Assembly (NCBI RefSeq): GCF_004193775.1
Contig: NC_041002.1
Location: 35,251,112 to 35,315,111 of the forward strand
Reading direction: 5' to 3'
Source of the DNA: Glycine soja
Taxonomy: Eukaryota > Streptophyta > Magnoliopsida > Fabales > Fabaceae
DNA: 64,000 bases
This document shows positions 1 to 13,084 of this stretch, one piece after another. Numbering within the stretch: position 1 is the first letter of the stretch; each line of letters opens with the position of its first letter. Made by a program: the position numbers and the translations under genes. The notes under the pieces are model-generated. The model searched no databases and was not told the DNA's origin. It was given only the letters and a program-made list of their open reading frames with translations.

Positions 1-3000
1 TACATCACTCATATCCCTCAACATGATTCATTGCAGGCCAAAGTACTACTTTATGATCACCCTATTATAGATGATGTTTGATAGCATTAATGCCTACAAC
101 TCTTACATGTAGGAATCATAGTGACATCAAGTCGAAGGACTACTATCACCTTATGGTTGCCATGTAAGAATTTATGGCACTTACATAACTATTATGAAGC
201 TTTCTCATAGTGGGTCTATCCTATATAAATATTTTACTCCTAATATTTATACATGTGTGCTGACTTGATATCTCATATTCATGAACTGTGAGACATGGTC
301 ATCAGTCTATTCACACAATAGCCTCAATGCATTTTTGTCTCCATAGTCAACAATAATACTTGACTACTGATGCTTTTAGAATAATTTTTCATTGTTTAAT
401 GAATCTCACAATCTAGTCCTACTCGATTTGCCATCGAACTAATCGCTTATTCTAAGGACATTATTACGCTATAAAACTAATAATCTAATAATTGACATGG
501 CTCATGTATATAAAAAAATATAAACCAAAATCAAGATACAAATATACGTTGAAATTGATTGACCACAACGACTAACCCCAACATCATTAAAAACACAATA
601 TACTATAAATATACATCCTCATAATCCTCCTTTTAAATAATTAGATTTTACAATTGAAGTACATGCTTACAAATTTGAAAGAATACATATACAAGAGATT
701 GATTCTTTATGAAATGGAAGCCTAGTCTACCCTATGCTATATACAAGAAAAGACTTAAGACTTAGAGCAATGACTCAATAAACCTGATGTACCCACTTGA
801 ACTCAAGAGGTATCCTTAGAAGGTACTTCTTCCCTCAAACAAGTCCATCCACATGTTAGTGCTTATTGTAGCCAATCCATTCCATCCTCGACAATTGAAC
901 CACATAATTGATTTTCAACTGAAAAATGATAAACATATGGGTGAGCTCTTATCCTCTACATAAACCACCAAACAAGCGACTTGCAAATCACAAACAAAAA
1001 TACAACAACTATATACTAGAAACACTCTCACGATCTCACTTGCCACCCCATAGATCTCAGGTCAACTCTTAACTCTTATTACACACGAGCCCATTGCCAA
1101 AAGAACTCTTAGAAGTTAGCGAACTTATGCTTTTTAATTTGGATGAATGTTAGGAGTACACCCTCACCATGGTACAATTGTGGGCCTCTCACCAACCAAT
1201 ATTGGCTCGTATACATTGTCGAGGTTGCCAAGTCAGCTATGTGATCTAACGTCATGACTCAACGCCACACACCCAGGTTGATCATGCCATGCTGTCATGT
1301 CCGAATGCCACTTTGTGGTCATCCCATGCTTTGAGGACTAACGCCTCAACAACTCTCCCCACCAAGATATTCCCTTAAATTAGTGTTGGTTCATTTTCCA
1401 CGGTACAAGATAGCGGTCCACAATCTTCACATATTCTTTCACGGAGATCTCTTCTCCCATATTGTCATAGTAGCCCCAACATAGCCCTACCTCTCACAAT
1501 GTATTATCTATACGACCAGAAATCCCATAGGATTTATATCATTTCCACAACCATACGTCGCATGCGCCACGATCCTTGAGTGGCATGCATTTTTCTTCAT
1601 CTCTATGTCCATTGTAATTGGTAACACTTGATGCCAAATGAAAAAGTTTTCCCTTCCTCCGATCCTCAACAAACAGAAGTACGAGGAATCACACATCACA
1701 AGCATGTTTCTCATGCACTTATCTAATCATGAATTCAAATTCATGACTACCCTATATTTATTAAGTTTTATATTCATCCTTTACACTCAACATTTTATGC
1801 TTAATTAGGTAATTGGAATTTTGCTCCCTTGCATAGGTTCTATTTATTTTTCTAAGTCCAAGTTTCATCTCCATGTAGCTCAATTAACTATTCCCAAGTC
1901 ATATGTTAAAAGTTCATACTCTTCTTAAATATTAATTCATTACTTTCAATAGTGATTGTCTTAATCAATAAAATCAATCTTCCACAAATGCACTTCCCTC
2001 AGAGTCCATTTGCTACCACGAGGACTCAAGTTCCCATCCCCAAAAACAATATCCAATTCAATCAAATTCATGCACAAAGAAAGCCCAACACATAGTGCCC
2101 AAGGAAATGCTCCTAAGGACTCAAATTACATGTAAACAATATAGTTAATTTGCATGATATCCAAAATCATGAATTAAAATCAACAACCATTGTATTGATG
2201 GATATTCCCCTTTCTGGGTGGAATCCCCAAATCAAATCATAAATATCAAATATTCTCATAAAAGCAATTATTTCAATTATTTTTCAAAGTTACTTTTTCA
2301 AGTCTCAAAATTCTAAAATTATATTTGAACTTAGAATCACATGATTTTTGGCAAAGACACTCCAAAATAGGCATATTTCATCAATAAAAACTTTACATGA
2401 TACATAAATTCACTTATTTTATATTTTATTTTAATAAATATCCATTTTTGTCGATGCACTCAAAGTCATTGTTTTGAAATTTTCATATATAGTGAATCAA
2501 CTTGATTTTTCACAATTCTTTGCACACATAACTATTGGTATGTTACCTAACACATATTTTTCAAGAGGTTCAATTATTATTACATCTATTTTTAAAGTAA
2601 TTAAAATTCGTCAACTGCTAGAAACTCTGAATTACACTAATTAATTATGGGAAAATAGAAAATGATTTTTTTCTAAAAATTCAGAAATTTCCACACAGTC
2701 TACTAGGTTTAGGAAGTAACATAAAATTTAATCACACTCAAATTTGCATTAAAACTATTTTTCCCAATTTAGAATACCTATGTTGTTCAGTAGTCTAGAT
2801 TTTACTTTTTAGGTCATCAAAAATATTTTCCCTAATTTCCTTAGTTGATTTTTGTATTTAATTTTCATGGTTTTAGTAAGAAACCCACCAATTAATTGTC
2901 AAGGGGGTTTTTAGCTCAATTAATTGAGCAAGAGTGCATGAGTTATTGTAAATCCTCTGATATCATCTTCAATTCCCACAAATAAAAAAAATAGAAACCC

Positions 3001-4397
3001 ACTTATCATTGTCTCAAAATAAGGTGTACAAAAATTATAAAAAATAAAAACAAAAACTGACAGATTTGAGTAAAACAAAAGGAAATTCCATTGAAAATAG
3101 AAGGAGTGTCAAAATAAATTATAAAAATTACCATAGGTTCCAGAGACCCCAGAAACATTAGGAATAGTATAACATCACAAAGATGTGCTCTCAATAATTC
3201 TCAAAAAATTCAAAAATATCTTCAACTCAAAAATAGAGAATGTGCATTTTAGCAACATAGCATGAAACCTATAGCAATTTGATGTTCCCAAACACCCATA
3301 TGACCCATGAGTAGTCCCACATCACATAATCTGAGGTTTAGATAGAGAACTCTCCATACTTCATTGCTACAAACTCCAAATGCGACAAAATAGACCTTCC
3401 CTTGTAGAGCAATTATTCCTCTTTAACACACTTGAAATTGGTGGGACGGGGCTTTGTGGTTGGACAAAAATCTTAGAGAGAAGTTGGTGGTTTTAGAGAG
3501 AAGATGGAGAAAATAGAGAAACTTGGAGAATAACATAAGAGAAATGGTCATGAACGAGAGTAAAAGAGAGGAAAGTGACTTTTAAAATAAAAATGGCTTC
3601 CCCTACCCCTAGGTTGGTCGATGCCCTTCTCTAAGGCCTATGGCCCTATTAGGGTTAGGTTAGGGTTTCTCCGATGTCTTTAGTCCCTCTAGGTCTCAGA
3701 CAAATAGTTAAATGAATTTTAAATCATACATATTTCATAAATAATTTTGCTAAGGCTCAATTAAACTAAGTTTAATTCAATTAGCCTTTCCTAAAATCAA
3801 TTACATCTAATTTCGTAAGTCACCTAATTTATTTTTCATTGAAAAGTCATTTCCACAATGACATTAATTAATTAAGTACCATAATGCATTAATTCTTCTT
3901 TAAGAGCTTCTTAGACATTAATTAATGGATGATGAACTTAGTTATGTTTATTTATTGTAATTAAAATTTCTAAATCACTAATTATCTTAAAACATTTGAT
4001 TTCACTATTTAAAGTCATTACAAACTCATAAGCAAACTATTTGTGTATTTAAAACTCAAAATTTTCATCTTAGACAAAAGTTGCTCATATTTACGATAAT
4101 GCCATTAATGAGTTGATCAAATCTCTTTCCTTTGACTATTTGACCAAGAGAGTCTATTTTTGACCTTTTCAAATTTTGATCTTCCCTCCATAATTTTCAA
4201 TATCTCTACCTAGCTATTTTGAAGTAATACTTATTTTAATTACTCTTCATTATTTTTCTTAACTACCTAATTAATCACCAATCATACTAATTAATCAAAA
4301 CATGTATTTTCTTATTTAAAACAAATAAATCCAAATTAAATCTTAATTAAATCACACAAACACATAATCTCTAAGTTTTAATTTTTAGGTTGTTACA
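1..4397 (-). repeat. Degenerate retroelement-derived DNA ending in an LTR-like terminus
   Basis: No coding gene is visible in this 4.4 kb. Read on the minus strand from 4397, the sequence opens with TGTAACAACC, a common start of plant gypsy LTRs. A stretch typical of transcribed LTR leader (runs of TTCTCT and TCTCTAAAAC around 3480-3560) follows, and the AT-rich DNA continues to the window edge without a recognisable gag or pol. The segment is probably an old LTR or several LTR remnants in minus orientation. I could not find the other terminus or a target-site duplication, so the family and limits are uncertain. Confidence 0.4.
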
Positions 4398-5733
4398 TAA
4401 ACATGTAAAGTTATGTCTAGATCTTTAAAGAGATCTTCACAAACATAGGTGAAATTGGGCTGGTTTTTCCTAGCATTCAAGAAAACTCACTCAGTCCAAA
4501 GACAATGCTCGACCATCACCCAATTCAGGAAATCTAGATAAGTCAAATCCACCCTATCTTTAAGCCTGTTTACAAAGCTTTCATTTTAGAAACGAGAGGC
4601 ATATGAACCGACCTCTCCAGCTGCCTAGATATAGCTCTCCAGAGTAATGGGGGGAATTTATCCTTTTTTTTGTTTCTTTTTCCCTATATCATCTTTAACC
4701 TTTGTTTTTCCCTCAACCTTCTTACGCTTCCAAGTTTCCTTGAGGGAAATAGGAATCTTAATCACACCACTCTCCAAATCACCCTCAACAACTATATCAT
4801 CCTTAGTATCCATTTCAACGTCACCACTTTCCGCACCCTCTTCAGACTCAAAGACAATGCAATTATCATTGTCACCAAAAGTTTTCTCAATAGCAGCCTT
4901 ATTGCCAAAACCCCTTTGGGCCCCCTTATCAATGCTTGGAATTCCTCCTCATCATAAAGAGTAGTGGAAGAATCGGACCCATTGTCAAACTCCTCCCCCA
5001 TACCCAAAACCTCTTTAGCCACCATAGACTTCTAGCAAACCACCAAAGACTCTTCCCCATTGGAACCCCTTGCAAAATGGGTAGACAAAAACATTTAAAT
5101 GGAAATTAACAAAAAAGAAACTCAAAGTAATGGCCTTAGAAGAATACCTACAAATGAAATGATGAGTCAAACAAAGGAAAACTCTAACACCAGAATGGCA
5201 CTTGACTAGAACAACAATAGGATGAAATTTTGCAACAAAATGAATAGGAATAGAAGAAATTAAGAGGAAGAAGAACCTACTTATAAACCTTGGAAAACCC
5301 TTTAGAAACCTCATAACTTTTCATTAACATTGATGACCTTGAAAGTTACAAACTCATCATAAAGGTGTGAAAACCGAAGTGCCACCTACATTCAAGACAT
5401 TACCACCAAGGATTTATTACCTCATGAAGCGACATGACTATTAAAGTCATGCATGCATTGATGCATGGCACAATCAGAGTGTTTCTCATACAATGTGTCT
5501 TGAATCGTATGGTTGGGACATGTCTTGTCCTAAAAGTTATTGTCTTGACTTACGTTGACCAAGTTGAACAAGGAGTAGAGTGGATTGATCACCTTGGTAA
5601 CCTTCTTCTTTCAAAAATACTTTATGTCCTTTGTCATCTCACATTATCTAAATCAGTCATCCTTTTCCAATCAAACCTTAGCTTTCGAGCTCTTTCGATC
5701 TCATCAAACACGAATCTTATAAGGTTTGTGTAC
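4398..5733. other. Unassigned spacer, possibly old transposon DNA
   Basis: This stretch holds only short overlapping open frames on both strands (the longest about 100 codons). None contains a motif I recognise. The minus strand between 4790 and 5310 has mild coding character, with a run of acidic residues, but the frame changes and stops. It could be a decayed LINE or retroelement leader. No gene is supported. Confidence 0.3.
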
Positions 5734-6078
5734 TGTTAAGGACCCACACAATAACTTAGACCAGTCAGTCTGACTATCAATTATGATGATAACGTAAAAA
5801 ATCATGGAGGTGATCAACCCAACCATGATAGAAAGTATCACATATGTGATCAATTCAGTAATCGTTCTGTCTATAAAGAGAGAACATCTTAATGAAGAGG
5901 TAAGCATCCATCCATCCACGATATATGTAACATATACACTTACTGACTTAGTCATCAAAGTCTTTTTGCAGGTACTCCCACCTCGCCTAGACCGGTATAT
6001 TGAACCAAGGAACAAAGATCATATCAATTACTAATATAGCCATAAGAAGCTCGGAGCAAAGAGAGTTTGGTAAGAACA
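5734..6078 (+). repeat. Gypsy-type LTR remnant (solo or 5' LTR)
   Basis: The segment begins TGTTAAGGACCC and ends GGTAAGAACA, giving TGTT/AACA inverted ends. Inside, the words CTTACTGACTTAGTCATCA and TTTTTGCAGGTACTCCCACC match the conserved U5 region of a large plant gypsy group, and the same words recur in diverged form in the LTR at 9368-10035. The 5-bp flanks (TGTAC and CTTTT) do not match and no primer-binding site follows. It is therefore an old fragment or solo LTR whose boundaries are approximate. Confidence 0.5.
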
Positions 6079-6699
6079 CTTTTCAACTTTGGATGACACA
6101 TGTCATCATATAGTGCTTCATATCTGATTTGTTCATATGAACAACACTAAGCATAATTCAATTCATAGAGCTCTCTACTAAAAGGATTCCTCATTCATTA
6201 AAATTTATAAGCAAGATGGATCACCCTCATTATCCTAGCTAGTTATCTTTAGTGAGATCTTCCTTCACGTGACACCATCATGTGATGTTATGTGGCACAA
6301 CATGAGGTTTTCAGATAGCACCCTTATGGGGTGTCATGTGACATCATTACTTAATGAAAAAAAATTACTTAATGATTTCAATTTAACGTAACAGAAAAAA
6401 AATTGTTGTTGAAAAATAAATGAAGGATTAAAAGTGGAAATCTTTTTTGGCAAGCACTAAAAATCAAACTATGAAATAATTTGAGGACATAAAAATTATT
6501 TAACAAAAAAATAAACTTTTTTTAACTTGTCCTAGAAAAAGATATCATGATAGTAGATTTAAAAAAAAAAATAAAGTTTAGGTGAGTTAAGTTTCAGAAA
6601 TTCACTAGAGTCAGGGCATATCATAAAATTTAAAGATTACTTACAAAAATACTTAAAAATTATCTACCAACAAAATCTTTACATTGAAAACAAGAAAAA
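6079..6699. other. AT-rich spacer, no gene seen
   Basis: The spacer is AT-rich with A-runs. A small cluster of inverted words around 6255-6345 (TCACGTGACACCATCATG and relatives) may be a fragment of a DNA transposon. Nothing else is supportable. Confidence 0.3.
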
Positions 6700-6870
6700 T
6701 GTTAGGAACAATATCTAGGATACTCTTTCATCTTTTATTGGTTGAAATTTATTGAAAATCACAAAATTTTGTGGGTCTCACATCTTATTTAATAATTCAC
6801 TTGAGTTGTAGTTTTCAATAAATATTAACCAATAAAAAAGAGTGTGTTAAAAAGCTTGTTGCTAGCACTC
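6700..6870. mobile_element. MITE with imperfect terminal inverted repeats of about 58 bp
   Basis: The left end reads TGTTAGGAACAATATCTAGG and runs through CTTTTATTGGTTGAAATTTATTG. The right end, read on the other strand, gives TGCTAGCAACAAGC and runs through TTTTATTGGTTAATATTTATTG. The two arms pair over most of about 58 bp around a core of about 50 bp. It has no coding capacity, so it is a non-autonomous DNA transposon. I could not identify a clean target-site duplication, so the superfamily is unassigned. Confidence 0.6.
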
Positions 6871-8244
6871 CTTTTGACAACAATAATCAAACTCATGTTT
6901 TATAGAGGTCAAAAAATATAAGAAAAAGGGTTGAATTTTGTTTTAAAATCATTTTTAGAAAATATTTCACAAATCTTAGACTAAGGTTTATTTGCTTTGT
7001 CTTATAGGACAAGTTTTTCAAGAAAAACCTATTAAGTTTATAACAAACTGTTTAGAAATTGGAGGATAAACACCAAGGAGATCTTTACTAAAGGACCACA
7101 AGTACACAACACAATTGAACTTGACACCACACTTCAACTTAAAACTTTTAAGATTACAAACCATCGATTCATCGATTGACTTTAATACCAATTGTTATGT
7201 ATTTGAAGGGATGAAAACTAGAAAGATCTATACCAATGAACCTTAAGCAAACCATATAAATGAATTTGACTTCATACTTGAACCTAAAACCATAAGACTT
7301 AATGGATCTCATGAGTATGTGTTGCAAAATCATGAATGTCAAAAGCATCATTGTTTGTTGCCTAGGTTATGGTCTCATAATATAAACAAAATATCCTGTA
7401 CAATTAAGATTTGGATATTTTTATCGTTGAGCCATTTTTTAGGGCGAGTTTAATAAATATTTAATAAATGCTTTCGTACCTTGTTTCTTGTGTCCTCTAA
7501 GTACTGATCACCGGCCTATATTTTATAAGTGTAAGAATCCATTCAAATACACATGATTGGTTCCTCCCATGATAACTTGAAATCTAAAACAAAATACATC
7601 ATGGTCATATCTTCTGGTTCAACCACCACCACCTTCCACTTAGGATATCCCCCATTTCAGCCTATGAGCTAGATCAACCTTCTAAATAGGAAAAGCCTTG
7701 GTTCACGGGAAAGAGTATGATTCCTTTTACAGTGGATATTTCTTTCTTGGACGATTCTGATGATCCTGAGGACTTTTCAATCCTTACAATTATTTTAGGT
7801 AAATCCAAAATGATTTTACTCATCTGATAATTATTTGGCTTGGCTAGGTTAAATAATAATTAGGCTTCTAACAATTTTTTTTAAATGTTAAAAAAATTGA
7901 AAAGGAAATATGAAGAAAAAAAGTCTACAAGTACAACAAGTCAGCCTCAAGATTTGGCACCTCAATCTCATGGCTATCAATAAAACTGTAATTCATTACC
8001 GAAGTTGATTTTGGTTAAATATCTTTATTTTTTATTTTTAAATTATCATTTAACTAATAATATCAAAGTTGATTTGTATCAAATTCCATATATTTTTTTT
8101 TGCAATATGTAGCACTTTGTTATTAATATATGTCAATCTCATGGGGTTTAAATTTTAAAACCCAAGACCTAATCATGATCGAATTACATCTTCACATGTG
8201 TTTGATACAATTTGGTTATTTAGGATATAGTTGGATAAACTAAG

Positions 8245-8245
<1 letters not shown>
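6871..8245. other. AT-rich spacer, no gene seen
   Basis: There is no open frame with recognisable motifs and only short A/T runs. Confidence 0.3.

Positions 8246-8300
<55 letters not shown>
8246..8300. repeat. (TA)n microsatellite
   Basis: An uninterrupted TA dinucleotide tract of about 55 bp, directly visible. Confidence 0.95.
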
Positions 8301-8303
<3 letters not shown>

Positions 8304-8792
8304 AGAAAAACAATAAGAATAGACTTCTCTTATAAATTTTAATTAATTTATGCCTAAATTAATTTGTAGAAATTGGTTCATATATATTAGCTTCCCAGTA
8401 ACTAATTTTTAACGTTTGCATAAATTAATTTTTTTTTTAAAAAAAGTTTTGCATAAACTAGTTTTATGTGTATAAAAAAATTTATTTCATTTTTTATTTT
8501 TTTTCTCTATAAATACATTCAAAAAAAGTTTATCTAAACCTAACCCTAATCAATGACTGATTTATTGGTCAATTTGGTTTATCCCGTTTTTAAAAAACCA
8601 GCAATTTAAGCAATAAATCATGATACAAATCAAATTAAACTGTTCACTGCAGAATGGATCAAGCACTTCCTATTTCCTGTCATTAAAAGTGAAAGAGAGA
8701 AGGTTCCACGGAATTGCACCCCTGGTGGAAATGATGTCATTGCTACCACTGTATTATTTACATTTTTTTATGACTACTTTACACATCGTTTA

Positions 8793-9297
8793 TTAAATGT
8801 GTGTGTGTGTAATAAGGTCCGAGGTTGAAACCCCTAAGACATCACTAAGGAGCACCTGGCTCACATGAGCAGGATGATGGTAAAAAATCACAAAATCCTC
8901 TACCATAGAACAAGCTTGATTGCCCAAAGCGTTAGCGCATTTATTACCTACACGATAAACTCCTTTGATACTAACTTGCCAAGGGGAGTTGATCAATCTC
9001 CGAATTGCTTATACTCTTGTAGCACACCCAACTTTTCTACCTTTTAGACTATTAGCCACAAGTTGAATGTCTACATGCAGCTCTACTTAAGTATATCCTC
9101 TATCCTTTGTTAGTTGAAGCCCATAATAAGTTTCCCACAATTCAGCAATAAAAATTGAACAATAATCCACCTTTCTAACAAAATCTCCCAACAAACGCCT
9201 ATGCTCATCTCGAATTTGCCCTTCACACCCAACTAAACCACTTCGACCTTGGACCCAACCATCTTTATTAAGGAAAAGTACACAAGCAAGCTAGAGG
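8793..9297 (-). pseudogene. RNase H-like domain remnant of a LINE-type element
   Basis: Read on the minus strand, one frame stays aligned for about 165 codons apart from two stops. It has the plant RVT_3 RNase H layout: an N-terminal 'KDGW..GRSGLVGCEGQIRDE' segment with the first Asp, 'IAELWETYYGL' with the catalytic Glu, 'VELHVDIQLVANSLK' with a later Asp, and a C-terminal 'YRVGNKCANALGNQAC' motif followed by 'LLSDVLG'. This domain usually sits at the 3' end of plant LINE ORF2 or in related stand-alone genes. The two in-frame stops lie just before the third acidic block and just before 'AIRRLINSPW'. There is no reverse transcriptase upstream, where gypsy LTR sequence soon begins. A decayed LINE tail is most likely; a host RNase H-like gene fragment is possible. 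Confidence 0.7.
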
Positions 9298-9367
9298 GGG
9301 AATCCGCCTAACTAAGAGTTGTTGTTCCTTATCCTATTGTTAGGTTGAAAATCTCTTTCGTTATACT

Positions 9368-10035
9368 TGTATTGTCCAGGGTCCACAAAATACATGTGAC
9401 ACCCCACATGTCACTCCTGGACACGTGTCAACCCTCCACGTTAGCTCTGGAACAAGAGCACAGACTCTCGGCTCTCAGCAACTGGACTCCCTAACTAACA
9501 GGTTATCTCTAACATATTAATATTTGAATATATTTAAATTTCTTTATCTGTTGACATATAGTTAATCATCTACAAAACCAGACATTATCTACAAGGTACA
9601 ATTATCTACTAGTTTTTATATCTAAGCTATAGTTTATCTCTAACATTATCTACAAGCTACTGACTATTATTTATATGTCGGGAATTATCTGCAAAGGCTA
9701 TAACAGCCCCTACAAACAAGAACCTGCAGTTACACTCCACTCCTATAAATACCAAGTTCCATCAAACCCTCAACACATCCCACACACCCCAACACACAAG
9801 CAAACATGCTTGTGCATATCTCTCTCTATCACTTACTCGAGCTTACATATATGCATATATTTGCTTTATTCTCCTCACTCATATACTTACTTGAGCATCA
9901 GAGTCCTTTATTTTGCAGGTCCCTTCTCATGTTCTCTTAACAAAGGTGTCTCTCATAGCTGACATATGAAGTCTAGGAGCCCACCTTAGCCACATCCACC
10001 CTGACGTGTGCCAACTCCGAATTTTGGTAAGTACA
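9368..10035 (+). repeat. 5' LTR of gypsy element 1
   Basis: The LTR begins TGTATTGTCCAGGGTCC and ends GGTAAGTACA. It contains a TATA-like CTATAAATACC near 9744 and the conserved U5 words CTTACTTGAGCATCAGAGTCC before the end. A homologous but shorter LTR lies inverted at 15753-16075, and a more distant one at 16293-16773. A primer-binding-like site follows at once, which marks this copy as a 5' LTR. No matching 3' LTR in the same orientation is present. Confidence 0.75.
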
Positions 10036-10055
10036 TTTGACGCCCACTGTGGGCT
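10036..10055 (+). other. Primer-binding-site-like sequence of gypsy element 1
   Basis: The bases just inside the LTR read TTTGACGCCCACTGTGGG. The inverted copy has TTTGGCGCCCACTATGGG at the same place. This GCGCCCAC word just inside the LTR is common in this plant gypsy group. I do not assign the primer tRNA. Confidence 0.6.
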
Positions 10056-10221
10056 ACAGTAAAACATATCCCATGGTCTCTCGTCAACTATCTCTTATTC
10101 ATCCATGGTTAGCACTTGGTCTGGCCTTAAACGTGAGACTCATTTTGAAGACTCCCATCCTCATCCGGTAGCTACGATAAACACAAGTGCTCTTTAGCAA
10201 CTCAAAAACCACATTGCAGAG

Positions 10222-11390
10222 ATGGAGCAACGCCATGAGGAGGAGCTGAGAAAGCTAAAGGCTGACCATGATCAGCTAGAGGCTAATATCAGACTCTCCC
10301 ATGGTGAAGAGCACTCCTCTCACACATTGTCTGAGCACACCCAAGGGAAATCACACCCCCGACGCATAGTCAACACTCAGATGACTCAAGTCTCTCCCAC
10401 ATGCACCGTCTAGCAGGGGAGACTACTCGTTGGTATCTCTTCGTCAACCGCATTATGGAGGCAGACATACCCTTGGGGTGGAAACCACTTAACCTCGAGC
10501 GGTATGATGGGACCACATATCTATATGAGCGCCTAGATGTCTTCCTGACTCGGGCGACCTATACACTAATGACGATGCGATTCTGTGTCGTGTCTTCCCA
10601 ACGCCCCTCAAGGGGGCAACATTGACTTGGTACGGTGGACTCCCACCTAGGTTCATAGACAACTTCAACACCCTCATTGAATGCTTTAGCATGTAGCACG
10701 CAACTAGCAGATCTCATCGCATGACCTCGCCCACCTTGGCTAGTCTGCAACAAGTAGATGATGAATCTCTCAAAAAATTAATAGATAGATTTGGGTGCAC
10801 AGTCATCCAGATCTGAAATATTATCCTAGAGATAGTGTTGCATTCCATGCTCCTCGCCCTACGGCCCGACAAGTCCACGGACAGTCCGTGCAAAAAACCC
10901 AAGGGCTACATCCAGATGGAAGAAATGTCTAGATTTATAAACAAAGTCAGATAAGCAGGACAAAAGCTCGACAAGTGAGAATAAAGCACCAAGACCGACT
11001 TACACCAGTTGGACGAGAGGCACAAGCCACACAAGCGTCGGCCTCTCCCAAAAAGGCCTAGGTACGAGCATTACAAACCCTTAACGGCCAAACACACTAC
11101 AATTCTGGAGGAAGCTTTCAACTTAGAGGTACCCATCAGACGCAACCAAATACTGCATGTATCATCGCAATATTGGTCATAACACAAAAGACTGTTAGGC
11201 CCTAAAGGAAAATATAAAAGAGCTCATACAAGCTGGGTACCTAGTCCAGTTTGTCAAAAGGTCGGACAACCACAAAGCAGGAGCAAGACCTAGAGGACAC
11301 CAAGAGGAGCAACATAGGAACCACAAAGCAGATAGAAGAAGACTGAGGAAGACAAAGACATCTCCAACAATGGCATGAGTGACAACCTCC
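10222..11390 (+). pseudogene. Gypsy element 1 gag remnant
   Basis: The gag polyprotein would form the virus-like particle. Pieces in order: a charged, probably coiled-coil N-terminus (10222-10413, 'MEQRHEEELRKLKADHD'); the retrotransposon gag domain starting 'FVNRIMEADIPLGWKPL' (from about 10440); a later segment with 'TWYGGLPPRF' and 'ASLQQVDDESLKKLIDRFG' (10630-10800); and a basic linker followed by a CCHC-like region with a 'GHNTKDC' core near 11175-11200. The frame changes several times and stops interrupt it, so no full-length product can be made. The inverted copy at 14498-15600 carries the same domains. Confidence 0.75.
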
Positions 11391-11523
11391 ACAAGAACAA
11401 GAACCCACCCAGAATATTAGAGGTGTAATCAACACCATTGCGGGAAGATTTTCCTATGGAGGACAGTCCAGCCAGTCCCAGAACATCAACATCAATGCAT
11501 CATCACAACAAAGTCTCCCTCCC

Positions 11524-11892
11524 ATGACCTTTACGGATAAGGACTTCAAGAGTATCAACCCTGTCAACCAGGATAACCTCGTGGTTGTCTCCATCATCAT
11601 TGTAAACTTGATGGTGTCCAAGGTCGTTATCGACATGGGAAGTTCCACTAATCTCCTATATTGGAAAACTTTCCAAAGACTCGAGGTCTCGCTCGACATT
11701 GTCCACCCTCACACCATTCCACTCCTCGACTTTACAGGCAAAAGAGTAGAGACCAGAGGCTACATGGACTGGGCAGATTGTAACCGCCAAGGCAGACTAA
11801 AAGAAAGCACAATAGTGCTAAGCAGAGAGCTTGAAGGTAGCATTATATCCTCCCACCAGGGAGCCTACCAAGCCTCACTCCCTAGTGGTTGA
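11524..11892 (+). pseudogene. Gypsy element 1 aspartic protease segment
   Basis: The open segment carries 'VVIDMGSSTNLLYWKTF', the retropepsin active-site region (family pattern D-x-G-[ST]-S), preceded by 'PPMTFTDKDFKSINP', the usual junction between gag and protease in this group. The position after the catalytic Asp is Met, where I would expect Gln. The second half of the protease loses its frame after about 11780. The product would process the Gag-Pol precursor, but this copy is not functional. Confidence 0.65.
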
Positions 11893-12117
11893 AGGTACTT
11901 AAGTCATGAGCATGGAGAAGGGTCTCCAATCATAGCCCTAACTGTCTACCAAGCAAGCCTGGACAATGAATTTGATATAGATCCACGAGACAACACCTCT
12001 AATAGAGGCCTAAAACCCATCAAAGAGCTTGTCAAGTTGTAGCTCAGACCTAAACCCGGGCAGTGTACATAGCTCAATAGGGACCTCACCAGTCATGAGC
12101 ACCGGCACATCGCTGAT

Positions 12118-12930
12118 GTGCTACACAGAAACGCTGATTTGTTTGCTTGGCATCCATCTGACATGTCGAGAATCCATCCCAACATCATCTACCATAAACT
12201 TGTAATCTGTCCTAGGCCAAACCAATATCACAGAAGAAAAAAAAGATGGAAGAAGAACTGCGCAAAGTTGTCAGAGAAGAAGTGGACAAACTCCTCAATG
12301 CTAACATCATCAAAGAAGTCAGGTATTCCACCTAGCTCGCCAACTTTGTCATGGTCAAAAAGGCCAACAACAAATGGCGAATGTGCACCGACTACACTGA
12401 TCTAAACAGGGTGGGCCCCAAAGATGCATACCCTCTACCCAGCATCGATAGGCTAGTCGATGGGGCATCCGGGTTCTAGGTGCTAAGCTTCCTAGATGCT
12501 TACTCTGGATATAACCAGATCAAAATGCATGCTCTAGACAAGGAGAAAACAACATTTATCATTGAAGATGCCAACTTTTGTTTAAGGGTCATGCCTTTTG
12601 GCCTCAAAATTGAAGGCACTACATACCAACGACTAATGGACCGAGTCTTTAAACAGTAGATCAAATGAAACGTCGAGGTATATGTGGACGACATGGTTTT
12701 CATGTCTTAAAGCATAGCCCAACATATGGAAAATCTAGAAGAAGTCTTCGGAGAACTCTGTAAATATGACATGCGCCTAAACCCCGAAAAATGTACTTTC
12801 GGGGTAGGTAGAGGCAAGTTCCTCGGCTTCATGATCACTCATTGGGGATTGAATCCAACCCCGACAAATGCACTGCCATACTGGAGATATGTAGCCCGAC
12901 ACACATCCAGGAAGTCTAGAAATTGAATGG
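12118..12930 (+). pseudogene. Gypsy element 1 reverse transcriptase remnant
   Basis: The segment opens with 'NADLFAWHPSDMSRI', the conserved lead-in to gypsy RT. After a frameshift near 12240 it continues with 'LLNANIIKEVRYST', 'NFVMVKKANNKWRMC', 'LSFLDAYSGYNQIKM' and the catalytic 'VYVDDMV' box (the YVDD codons are 12681-12692), ending in the thumb-like segment 'RLNPEKCTFGVGRGKFLGF' from the open frame at 12726. In-frame stops lie between these blocks. The recognisable motif order and the intact YVDD make the family assignment safe. The stops and shifts make the copy dead. Confidence 0.8.
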
Positions 12931-13084
12931 TAGGCTAGCATCCCTGTCTAGGTTCCTCCCGAAGCTAGCCGAAAAGGCGAACCCATTTTACAAACTTCTC
13001 AAGAAAACTAAACCCTTCCTATAGGATGAGACCTGCGAACAAGCCTTCCTGGTTTTCAAGAAGACCATAGCCACATCACCATTT

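Noticed and set aside
3645..3672. Telomere-like TTAGGG words
   Set aside because: Only two or three imperfect units; not an interstitial telomere array.
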